From: Nocardioides ochotonae
GTDB lineage: Bacteria; Actinomycetota; Actinomycetes; Propionibacteriales; Nocardioidaceae
NCBI RefSeq assembly: GCF_011420305.2
Contig: NZ_CP061769.1
Coordinates: 4,017,001 to 4,081,000 of the forward strand
Direction: 5' to 3'
Length of the DNA stretch: 64,000 bases
Shown: one piece after another, positions 19,189-25,876 of the stretch
Layout: the number at the start of each line of letters is the position of its first letter
How positions within the stretch are numbered: position 1 is the stretch's first letter
The notes under the pieces: generated by a model
The model's input: only the letters and a program-made list of their open reading frames with translations
Database searches by the model: none
What the model was told of the DNA's origin: nothing
Position numbers and translations under genes: made by a program

Positions 19189-19664
19189 CACTCCACCTCC
19201 ATGCGTTCCTCGGCCGCCTCGCGCAGCCGGGCCAGGCCTCGGGACAGGTGGCTTCGCGCGGTGCCCTCGGAGCAACCGAGCCGCGCGGCGATCTCGGCGT
19301 GCTCGAGGTCCTCGAGCACGCGCAGCACGACCGCGGCGCGCTGGTGCGGGCTCAGCCGCCCCAGCGCCGCGAGCAGCCAGGGGTCGAGCTCCTCGGTGAT
19401 GACCACCGGTGCCGCCCGCTCGGGAAGCAGTCCAGGGAGCAGCTCGCGGCGCAGCCGACGGGCGCGGTCCACCCGCAGCCGCACCAGCGTGGTGCGGGCG
19501 TAGCCGCCGGGGTTCTGGTCGGCCAGGCGGCGCCACCGGACCCCGACACGCACGAGCGCCTCCTGCACCAGGTCCCAGGCGTCGTGCGGGTTGCCGGTCA
19601 GCGCGTGGGCGAGCCCGAGCAGCCGCGGCGTCTCCGCCTCGACGAACTCCTCGAACCCGTCCAT
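19188..19664 (-). CDS. ECF RNA polymerase sigma factor (SigE-like family)
   Basis: 158 residues from ATG 19664 (MDGFEEFVEAETPRLLGLAH); this start is chosen because SigE-type ECF factors begin just before the region-2 helix. Region 2 runs to about residue 75 (GNPHDAWDLVQEALVRVGVRW, the -10-reading part), a linker follows, and region 4 (LSPHQRAAVVLRVLEDLEHAEIAARLGCSEGTARSHLSRGL) has the helix-turn-helix for -35 recognition. The short length and missing regions 1 and 3 are normal for the class. It directs polymerase to a small regulon, which is unknown here. The overlapping membrane protein gene downstream is the probable signal input. Confidence 0.88.
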   Translation of the reverse strand: MDGFEEFVEAETPRLLGLAHALTGNPHDAWDLVQEALVRVGVRWRRLADQNPGGYARTTLVRLRVDRARRLRRELLPGLLPERAAPVVITEELDPWLLAALGRLSPHQRAAVVLRVLEDLEHAEIAARLGCSEGTARSHLSRGLARLREAAEERMEVE

Positions 19665-19785
19665 CCACCCTCCCCGTGTGTCCGGCCCGCGTGTCCGGCC
19701 GCCGCCTGTGGCCCATCCGACACCCTCCCAACGCCCGGCGGGGCCGCAACGTTGAGACCGTGGAGCCGGTCGGCAAGATGGGGTC

Positions 19786-20604
19786 ATGTCCTTCCGCCGC
19801 TACGTCGCCCTGGGCGACTCCTTCACCGAAGGTGTCGGTGACCCCGACCCGACCCGCCCCAACGGCCTGCGCGGCTGGGCCGACCGGACCGCCGAGGTGC
19901 TCGCGGCGCGGGCGGAGGCCGAGGGCCACGACTTCGGCTACGCCAACCTGGCGATCCGCGGCCGCAAGCTGCTGGGGATCATCGAGGAGCAGGTGGAACC
20001 GGCGATCGCGCTCGAGCCGGACCTGATCACGATCTACGCCGGCGCCAACGACATCGTGCGCCCGAAGGTGGACCTCGACGCCCTCGCCACGGCGTACGAC
20101 GAGGCGGTGGGCCGGCTCGCGGCGACCGGCGCGCAGCTGGTGCTGTTCACGGCGTTCGACCCGGGCGCGAACGGCATCTACGCCCCGATCCGCGGGCGGT
20201 TCGCGCTCTACAACGAGCACGTGCGGATGATCGCGGAGACCCACGGCGCGGTCGTCGCGGACTCCTGGCGGGTCTCCCAGCTGCTGCCCGAGGGCGTGCT
20301 CGCCCACGACCCGCGGCTGTGGGACGTGGACCGGATGCACCTCGGCCCGGCCGGGCACCAGATCGTGGCGGCGATGCTGCTCGACGCCCTCGGCGTGGAG
20401 CACGACCTCTCCCCGCTCCCGCTGCCCGACCTCGACGAGGTCTCCCGCGGCGAGCGGCTGCGCGCCGACGCCCGCTGGGTGAAGGAGTTCCTCGCGCCGT
20501 GGATCCACCGCCGGCTCACCGGCCGCTCCTCGGGCGACGCGATCGAGCCCAAGCACCCCGACTTCGTGCGGGTCGCTGCCACGAGCGCGGGCGGCGCCGT
20601 ATAA
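19786..20604 (+). CDS. SGNH/GDSL hydrolase (cytoplasmic)
   Basis: 272 residues. The first block YVALGDSFTEGVGD carries the nucleophilic serine of the GDSL/SGNH esterase family. The glycine and asparagine oxyanion-hole residues appear in NLAIRGRK and IYAGANDIV, and DVDRMHLGPAGHQIVA supplies the catalytic Asp-x-x-His. No signal peptide is visible, unlike the two SGNH lipoproteins at 53134-54974. The extended C-terminus (about residues 215-272, WVKEFLAPWIHRRLTGRSS) is basic and common in actinobacterial relatives. Natural substrate is unknown; carbohydrate-ester or lipid-ester hydrolysis is usual for the fold. It is divergent from the ECF sigma gene (121 bp) and precedes the tRNA gene. Confidence 0.88.
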   Translation: MSFRRYVALGDSFTEGVGDPDPTRPNGLRGWADRTAEVLAARAEAEGHDFGYANLAIRGRKLLGIIEEQVEPAIALEPDLITIYAGANDIVRPKVDLDALATAYDEAVGRLAATGAQLVLFTAFDPGANGIYAPIRGRFALYNEHVRMIAETHGAVVADSWRVSQLLPEGVLAHDPRLWDVDRMHLGPAGHQIVAAMLLDALGVEHDLSPLPLPDLDEVSRGERLRADARWVKEFLAPWIHRRLTGRSSGDAIEPKHPDFVRVAATSAGGAV

Positions 20605-20633
20605 GGTGTCGACGACCCGGTTGCCCGGGTCGT

Positions 20634-20709
20634 GCGGATGTAGCTCAGTTGGTAGAGCGCGACCTTCCCAAGGTCGATGTCGCGAGTTCGAGTCTCGTCA
20701 TCCGCTCCA
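20634..20709 (+). tRNA. tRNA-Gly (anticodon CCC)
   Basis: A full cloverleaf can be folded: acceptor GCGGATG pairs with CATCCGC, D-arm GCTC-AGTTGGTA-GAGC, anticodon stem CGACC/GGTCG with loop TTCCCAA (anticodon CCC at 20667-20669), and T-arm GCGAG-TTCGAGT-CTCGT. The discriminator is T20706 and the 3' CCA is encoded at 20707-20709. It reads GGG codons. It starts 29 bp after the esterase stop. Confidence 0.97.
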
Positions 20710-20807
20710 TTTCCTCCCCGCCACCTCCGGTGGCCCGCCTCACCCGGCCCGATGGCCGCCCCCGGCCCCATGCCGGCGTCTCCGGCCCGATCCGTAGGGT
20801 GATCGGC

Positions 20808-21440
20808 GTGAGCGAGTTCGCTGGTTTCCCCGTCGCCGCCCTGGACTTCTACGACGACCTGGAGCTCGACAACACCCGGTCGTTCTGGGAGGCCCACAAG
20901 CACGTGTACGCCGAGGCCGTGCGCGCGCCGATGGAGGCGCTGTGCGCCGCGCTGGCGCCGGAGTTCGGCACCGCGAAGATCTTCCGCCCCTACCGCGACG
21001 TCCGCTTCCGCAAGGACAAGACGCCGTACAAGACCCACCAGGGGGCGTTCGTGGCCGTCGGCGCCTCGACCGGTTGGTACGTCCAGATCTCCCCGCGCGG
21101 CGTCACCACCGAGGGCGGCTTCTACCGCGCGACCCCCGAGCACCTGGCCCGGATCCGCAGCGCGATCGACGAGCCGCGCACCGGCACCGAGCTCGAGCAG
21201 ATCGTCGCCGCGCTGCGCAGCGAGGGCTGGGAGGTCGGTGGCGACCGGTTGAAGACGAGCCCGCGGGGGTACGACGCGGACCACCCGCGCATCGATCTGC
21301 TGCGGCACCGCTCGCTGAGCGCGGTGCACGACATCGGGTTCGGCCCCGTCGTGCACACCGGCGAGCTGCTCGACGTGGTGCGCGCAGACTGGGCGCGGCT
21401 GCGCCCGCTGGTCGAGTGGGTGGCGCGCTACACCGACTGA
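20808..21440 (+). CDS. DUF2461 family protein
   Basis: 210 residues from the GTG at 20808 (VSEFAGFPVAALDFYDDLELDNTRSFW); a GTG three codons upstream is also possible. The family is recognised by the opening FYDDLELDNTRSFWEAHK and the block YRDVRFRKDKTPYKTHQGAF, followed by WYVQISPRGVTTEGGFY. These conserved aromatic and basic residues suggest a binding pocket, but no biochemical role is established. Length is normal for the family (about 210-220). It follows the tRNA gene by 98 bp and converges on the NTF2-like gene, 12 bp away. Confidence 0.85.
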   Translation: MSEFAGFPVAALDFYDDLELDNTRSFWEAHKHVYAEAVRAPMEALCAALAPEFGTAKIFRPYRDVRFRKDKTPYKTHQGAFVAVGASTGWYVQISPRGVTTEGGFYRATPEHLARIRSAIDEPRTGTELEQIVAALRSEGWEVGGDRLKTSPRGYDADHPRIDLLRHRSLSAVHDIGFGPVVHTGELLDVVRADWARLRPLVEWVARYTD

Positions 21441-21452
21441 CGAGGTGCCCTC

Positions 21453-21917
21453 TCAGGGCTTGGTGAAGCTCGCCATCGTCCGCTCGGGCTCCCAGAAGGC
21501 GCGCATCGAGGTGACCCTGCCGTCGTCGTCGATCACGTAGACGGTGATCAGGTCGGTCGTGGTGTGGCTGCCATCGGCGAACGAGGTGCGGATCGACGCG
21601 AGGTTGGCGCAGGTGTTGCTGCCGGGGTTGGCGAACGACTCGGTCACGGTGAACTCGAAGCGGTCGATCGACGCGATCGCGGTCTCCCAGAACTTCCGCA
21701 GCCCCGCGTGCCCGTGGTGCCCGCGCCCCTCGGGGTCGAACATCGAGGGACCGACCGGGTCCTCGAGCACGGCGTCCTCGGCGTACACCGTCAGCCACTC
21801 CTCCAGGTCGCCCTTGGCGACCGCGGAGAACGAGCGCTGCGAGGCGAGTCGCGCCGGGTGCGGGTCGTTCGCGGCCAGCCAGGTCAACGCGTCGCTGGTG
21901 ATCCCATCGGTCGTCAT
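21453..21917 (-). CDS. NTF2-like / SnoaL-like protein (ketosteroid-isomerase fold)
   Basis: 154 residues from ATG 21917 (MTTDGITSDALTWLAAND). The fold is the cone-shaped alpha+beta barrel of NTF2/SnoaL/ketosteroid isomerase. Typical segments are the helix ending VAKGDLEEWLTVYAEDAVLEDPVG, the FDPEGRGHHGHAGLRKFWETAI loop-helix, and the last strands FANPGSNTCANL and YVIDDDGRVTSMRAFWEPERTMASF. The VLEDPVG aspartate is where catalytic acids often sit, which would allow isomerase or hydratase activity. A KstR-like site lies 18 bp upstream, hinting at a role in steroid or sterol-side-chain use. That link is inference. Confidence 0.8.
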   Translation of the reverse strand: MTTDGITSDALTWLAANDPHPARLASQRSFSAVAKGDLEEWLTVYAEDAVLEDPVGPSMFDPEGRGHHGHAGLRKFWETAIASIDRFEFTVTESFANPGSNTCANLASIRTSFADGSHTTTDLITVYVIDDDGRVTSMRAFWEPERTMASFTKP

Positions 21918-21934
21918 GTCCCGGAGCCTAGAAC

Positions 21935-21948
21935 TGAAACACGTTCTC
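21935..21948 (-). promoter_or_regulatory. KstR-like operator
   Basis: TGAAACACGTTCTC matches the published KstR core TnnAACnnGTTnnA at all fixed positions except the last. It lies 18 bp upstream of the NTF2-like gene start. KstR is the TetR-type repressor of cholesterol catabolism in actinobacteria. No other sterol gene is in the window, so the call rests on the site alone. Confidence 0.4.
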
Positions 21949-21993
21949 GTGAAGGCCCTCGCCGAGTCGACGCCCATGGTTGCGCACCGGAGA

Positions 21994-22063
21994 TGTTCAC
22001 ACGCGCTGTGGACGCTTCCCACGCCGTACGACGCGTGTGAAGCGACGATAACCCCGCGTTACA
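21994..22063. repeat. 70-bp palindromic repeat, copy 1 (degenerate left arm)
   Basis: Shares the right arm (GCGACGATAACCCCGCGTTACA at the 3' end, 22042-22063 in part) with copies at 32256 and 36877. The inner arms 22013-22024 and 22033-22044 pair at 11 of 12 positions, but the outer left arm has decayed. It lies 26 bp after the Rrf2 gene stop (minus strand). Confidence 0.7.
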
Positions 22064-22089
22064 GCTGGACGCCGGGCCACCACCGAGCC

Positions 22090-22548
22090 TCAGTGCGGCT
22101 GCCAGGCGTCCTCGTCGGCCGTGCGGGAGGTGACCGCGTCGGGGAGCTTGCGGTCGGAGAGCTGCTGGATGGAGACCTGCTCGAAGACGTCGCGCAGCGA
22201 GTGGCGCGCGGCGATCCAGACGTGCTGGAGGACGTCGGCGGCCTCGTTGTAGGTGACCGCCTCGGGACGCAGGCCGTAGACGGAGACCAGCGGGCCGTCG
22301 ACGGCGCGGATCACGTCGGCCACCGAGACCTCCGAGGCCGGGCGGGCCATCCGCCAGCCACCGGACTGACCCCGCTGGGAGATCACCACGCCGGCGCGAC
22401 GCAGGTCGGCGAGGATCGCCTGGAGGAACCCGTGCGGGATCTCCTGGAGGCGCCCGAGCTCCTCGGCACTGATGGCGCGGCCATCAGGGCGCGCCGCCAT
22501 CTCGATCAGCGCACGCAGGGCGTAGTCGGACTTGGCGGAAACACGCAT
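22090..22548 (-). CDS. Rrf2 family transcriptional regulator (cysteine-free)
   Basis: 152 residues. The N-terminal winged helix is typical: MRVSAKSDYALRALIEMA, the recognition part AEELGRLQEIPHGFLQAIL, and the wing RGQSGGWRMARP. A dimerisation helix follows (VSVADVIRAVDGPLVSVYG). The family includes iron-sulfur sensors (IscR, NsrR, RirA) that need three cysteines; this protein has none, so it should sense something else, as CymR-type members do. It lies 79 bp downstream of, and on the same strand as, the TauE/SafE exporter, making regulation of sulfur-compound export or sulfur metabolism plausible but unproven. Confidence 0.88.
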   Translation of the reverse strand: MRVSAKSDYALRALIEMAARPDGRAISAEELGRLQEIPHGFLQAILADLRRAGVVISQRGQSGGWRMARPASEVSVADVIRAVDGPLVSVYGLRPEAVTYNEAADVLQHVWIAARHSLRDVFEQVSIQQLSDRKLPDAVTSRTADEDAWQPH

Positions 22549-22627
22549 GGGTCCAGTGTGTCAGAAAAGTCGATGGATCCGGTCGACGAACCCCCCGCCG
22601 ACCTGCCCCGTCGACCAGACCCTCCGC

Positions 22628-23560
22628 TCAGGCGGTCGGGAGCACCGCGTCGATGGAGTCCTCGTCGCGCTCGGCGAGAGCAGCGAGCTCGGCCTCCGCG
22701 GCACGGGCCGCGCGCTCCTGGCGCACCGCCCAGACGATGCCGGAGATCCAGGCGATGACCAGGACGATCAGGGTCGCGCCGACCGCAGCACCGGAGACGC
22801 CGAGGGTCTCGATGATGGTCTTGGCGTTGGTGACGATGATCAGACCGCCGGCGGCCACGCCGAGCACCCGCGCGGCGAGGTGCTTGACCAGCCAGGCCGC
22901 GATGGGGGCGGCGACGACGCCACCGGCGAGCAGCGCGCCCGCGATGCCCCACTCGATCTCGGCGTGACCCAGGGCGAGCAGGAAGCCCGCGGAGCCGCCG
23001 ATCGCGACGAGGAACTCGGAGGTGTCGATGGAGCCGATCACCTTGCGCGGCTCGAGGCGACCCGAGGAGAGCAGCGTGGTGGTGCCGACCGGGCCCCAGC
23101 CGCCGCCGCCGATGGCGTCGAGAGCGCCGCCGACCAGGCCCATCGGGGCGAGCATCGCGGCCGGCGGACGACCCTTGAACGTCGGGCGCTTGCCGCCGAG
23201 CACCAGGAAGCGCCAGATCACGTAGACGCCGAGCGTCAGCAGGATGCCCGCGACCCACGGCTTGGCCGCGTCGCCGTCCAGGCTGACCAGGAAGGTCGCG
23301 CCCGCGAACGCCCCGACCAGGCCGGGGACGGCCAGGATCGAGACGGTGCGCCAGTCGACGTTGCCGAGCTTGTGGTGGGAGATGCCGGAGACCAGCGAGG
23401 TCCCGATCTCGGAGAAGTGGACGGCGGCCGAGGCGGCCGCCGGCGCGACACCGGCGGCCAGGAGCAGCGTGGACGACGTGACGCCGTAGGCCATGCCGAG
23501 CGAGCCGTCGATGAGCTGGGCCAGGAATCCGACGAATCCGAGCACGATGAGCTGACGCAT
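22628..23560 (-). CDS. TauE/SafE (TSUP) family permease
   Basis: 310 residues with 8-9 membrane helices, starting at ATG 23560 (MRQLIVLGFVGFLAQLIDGSLGMAYG). An upstream in-frame ATG would add a soluble Cys-rich leader that does not fit. TSUP proteins move sulfite, sulfoacetate, taurine-derived sulfur compounds or other anions. The family duplication is visible: GSLGMAYGVTSSTLLLAAGV in the first half and GGALDAIGGGGWGPVGTTTLL in the second. The C-terminal 40 residues are cytoplasmic and charged. An Rrf2 regulator follows. The 5' leader to about 23650 is unusually long but I see no known riboswitch in it. Confidence 0.88.
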   Translation of the reverse strand: MRQLIVLGFVGFLAQLIDGSLGMAYGVTSSTLLLAAGVAPAAASAAVHFSEIGTSLVSGISHHKLGNVDWRTVSILAVPGLVGAFAGATFLVSLDGDAAKPWVAGILLTLGVYVIWRFLVLGGKRPTFKGRPPAAMLAPMGLVGGALDAIGGGGWGPVGTTTLLSSGRLEPRKVIGSIDTSEFLVAIGGSAGFLLALGHAEIEWGIAGALLAGGVVAAPIAAWLVKHLAARVLGVAAGGLIIVTNAKTIIETLGVSGAAVGATLIVLVIAWISGIVWAVRQERAARAAEAELAALAERDEDSIDAVLPTA

Positions 23561-23758
23561 GAGGTTGCACCCTTGGATCGATCGGTGACTGCACCTGCCA
23601 CCGAGCGGACAGAAAAGATCGGCACTCTGAAGTCTTAATCTAACCGACTCCATCGACTTTAGCGGAACGCCGAACAGACGCCACTTTGGTTGCGTCGTGT
23701 CGCGAACCACAGTCGATGACGGCTTGCCTGACGCTCGGACGCCGGACTACCATGGTTG

Positions 23759-23772
23759 TTACTGGCCAGTAA
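23759..23772. promoter_or_regulatory. Perfect palindrome TTACTGGCCAGTAA upstream of the acyl-CoA dehydrogenase
   Basis: A perfect 14-bp palindrome 51 bp before the fadE start, in the 263-bp gap shared with the divergent TSUP gene. The layout TTACY-N4-RGTA recurs upstream of etfD at 5885. It looks like a TetR- or FadR-type operator for fatty-acid degradation; the regulator is not in the window. Confidence 0.55.
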
Positions 23773-23823
23773 TGAAGGTGCGCAGCCGCCTGGCCCCTTC
23801 CCGAGACACGAAAAGGTGGGTCC

Positions 23824-25710
23824 GTGAGCCACTACAAGAGCAACCTTCGCGACATCGAGTTCAACCTCTTCGAGGTCCTGGGTCGCGACAAGATCCTGGG
23901 CAGCGGACCGTTCGCGGAGGTCGACGCCGACACCGCCCGCGAGATCCTGGCGGAGGTCGAGCGCATCTCCCGCGAGGACCTCGCCGCGTCGTACGAGGAC
24001 AGCGACCGCAACCCGCCGGTCTTCGACCCGAAGACCCACACGGCGCCGATGCCCGAGTCGTTCCAGAAGAGCTACCGCGCCTGGATGGACGCCGAGTACT
24101 GGCGTCTCCAGATCAACGAGGAGCTCGGCGGCACCCCCGCCCCCTCCAGCCTCAACTGGGCGCTCGCAGAGATGATCCTCGGCGCCAACGCCCCGATCTG
24201 GATGTACGCCGCGGGCGCGCCGTTCGCCGGCGTCGTGCACCGCAACGGCAACGACCGCGACAAGCGCATCGCCGAGATCATGGTGGAGCGTCAGTGGGGC
24301 GCCACGATGGTGCTCACCGAGCCCGACGCGGGCTCCGACGTCGGCGCCGGCCGCTCCAAGGCCACGCTCAACGACGACGGCTCGTGGAACATCACCGGCG
24401 TGAAGCGGTTCATCACCTCCGCCGAGCACGACATGAGCGAGAACATCATGCACATGGTGCTCGCCCGCCCCGAGGGCGTCGAGGGCGTCGGCGGCCCGGG
24501 CACCAAGGGCCTCTCGCTCTTCCTGGTCCCGAAGTACCACTTCGACCACCAGACCGGCGAGCTCACCGGTGAGCGCAACGGCGTCTACGTCACCAACGTC
24601 GAGCACAAGATGGGCATCAAGGTCTCCAACACCTGCGAGCTGACCTTCGGCGACCCGCAGGTCGGCGGCGGCGAGCCGGCCCGCGGCTGGCTGCTCGGCG
24701 AGGTCCACAACGGGATCGCGCAGATGTTCCAGGTCATCGAGAACGCCCGGATGATGGTCGGCACCAAGGCCATCGCCACCCTCTCCACCGGCTACCTCAA
24801 CGCGCTCGAGTACGCCAAGACCCGCGTCCAGGGTGCCGACCTGACCCGCTCGGGCGACAAGACCGCCCCGCGCGTCACGATCACCCAGCACCCCGACGTG
24901 CGCCGCTCGCTGATGGTGCAGAAGTCCTTCGCCGAGGCCATGCGCGCGCTGGTGCTCTACACCGCCACCTGGCAGGACGACGTCATGCTCGCCGAGCACG
25001 CCGGCGAGACCGACACCGACGCCTACCGCCTTGCCAACGCCGTCAACGACCTGCTGCTGCCGATCGTCAAGGGCTACGGCTCGGAGCGTTCGTGGGTGCT
25101 GCTCGGCACCGAGTCGCTGCAGACCTTCGGCGGCTCGGGCTTCCTCCAGGAGTACCCGCTCGAGCAGTACGTCCGCGACGCCAAGATCGACACCCTCTAC
25201 GAGGGCACGACGGCGATCCAGGGCCAGGACTTCTTCTTCCGCAAGATCGTGAAGGACCAGGGCCGCGCGCTGGGCCACCTCGCGGCGCAGATCAAGGAGC
25301 TCGTCGAGGACGAGAACGGCAACGCCCGCCTCAAGAACGAGCGCGCCCTGCTCGGCACCGCCCTCGAGGACGCCAACGCCCTCGTCGGGCACATGATCAA
25401 CGACCTGATGTCGGCCGAGGCCGACGTGCGCAACCTCTACAAGGTCGGCCTCAACACCAGCCGCCTGCTGATGGTGCTCGGCGACGTCGTCTGCGGCTGG
25501 CTGCTGCTGCGCCAGGCCGAGGTCGCGCTCGCCAAGCTCGAGGGTCCCGACGCCGGCTCGCTGAGCGCCAAGGACTCCTCGTTCTACGAGGGCAAGGTCG
25601 CCGCGGCGCAGTTCTTCGCGCAGTACAACCTGCCGAAGATCAGCGCCGAGCGCGCCATCGCGGAGGCCACCGACCTGTCGGTCATGGACCTCCCCGAGGA
25701 CGCCTTCTGA
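23824..25710 (+). CDS. Acyl-CoA dehydrogenase (FadE5-like, large type)
   Basis: 628 residues, starting at GTG 23824 ([20 protein letters not shown]). This N-terminus and the length, longer than the usual 380-400, mark the large FadE5-type acyl-CoA dehydrogenases, which oxidise saturated fatty acyl-CoAs to enoyl-CoAs with FAD. The FAD/substrate blocks are [20 protein letters not shown] and [10 protein letters not shown]. The [20 protein letters not shown] segment is the C-domain signature, and [15 protein letters not shown] carries the catalytic base Glu460. The extra C-terminal domain from about residue 480 is helical. Electrons go to ETF and then probably to the EtfD protein in this window. 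A palindromic operator lies upstream and a strong hairpin downstream. Confidence 0.93.
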   Translation: MSHYKSNLRDIEFNLFEVLGRDKILGSGPFAEVDADTAREILAEVERISREDLAASYEDSDRNPPVFDPKTHTAPMPESFQKSYRAWMDAEYWRLQINEELGGTPAPSSLNWALAEMILGANAPIWMYAAGAPFAGVVHRNGNDRDKRIAEIMVERQWGATMVLTEPDAGSDVGAGRSKATLNDDGSWNITGVKRFITSAEHDMSENIMHMVLARPEGVEGVGGPGTKGLSLFLVPKYHFDHQTGELTGERNGVYVTNVEHKMGIKVSNTCELTFGDPQVGGGEPARGWLLGEVHNGIAQMFQVIENARMMVGTKAIATLSTGYLNALEYAKTRVQGADLTRSGDKTAPRVTITQHPDVRRSLMVQKSFAEAMRALVLYTATWQDDVMLAEHAGETDTDAYRLANAVNDLLLPIVKGYGSERSWVLLGTESLQTFGGSGFLQEYPLEQYVRDAKIDTLYEGTTAIQGQDFFFRKIVKDQGRALGHLAAQIKELVEDENGNARLKNERALLGTALEDANALVGHMINDLMSAEADVRNLYKVGLNTSRLLMVLGDVVCGWLLLRQAEVALAKLEGPDAGSLSAKDSSFYEGKVAAAQFFAQYNLPKISAERAIAEATDLSVMDLPEDAF

Positions 25711-25729
25711 GGCCTCACCCGCGATCGGC

Positions 25730-25768
25730 CGGACGACCCCTGTCTCCCCGCGAGGCAGGGGTCGTCCG
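25730..25768 (+). terminator. Terminator hairpin after the acyl-CoA dehydrogenase gene
   Basis: Arms GGACGACCCCTG (25731-25742) and CAGGGGTCGTCC (25756-25767) pair perfectly, extended by one outer C-G pair, 20 bp after the stop. No T tract follows. It separates fadE from the Mrp operon. Confidence 0.75.
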
Positions 25769-25876
25769 CGTCCAGAGGTGCCCCGCGCCGCGGGGGCGCT
25801 GGCTTCCGCCCCGTAGAATCGAACTCACTATCACCACCTGTCGTCCCCGAAGCCCGAGGCTCCGAAAGGCTGGTCC

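Noticed and set aside
23561..23660. SAM riboswitch or cysteine attenuator in the TSUP leader
   Set aside because: There is a GCAACC near the start and some Cys codons in a possible leader frame, but none of the conserved riboswitch core or a poly-Cys upstream frame is present.
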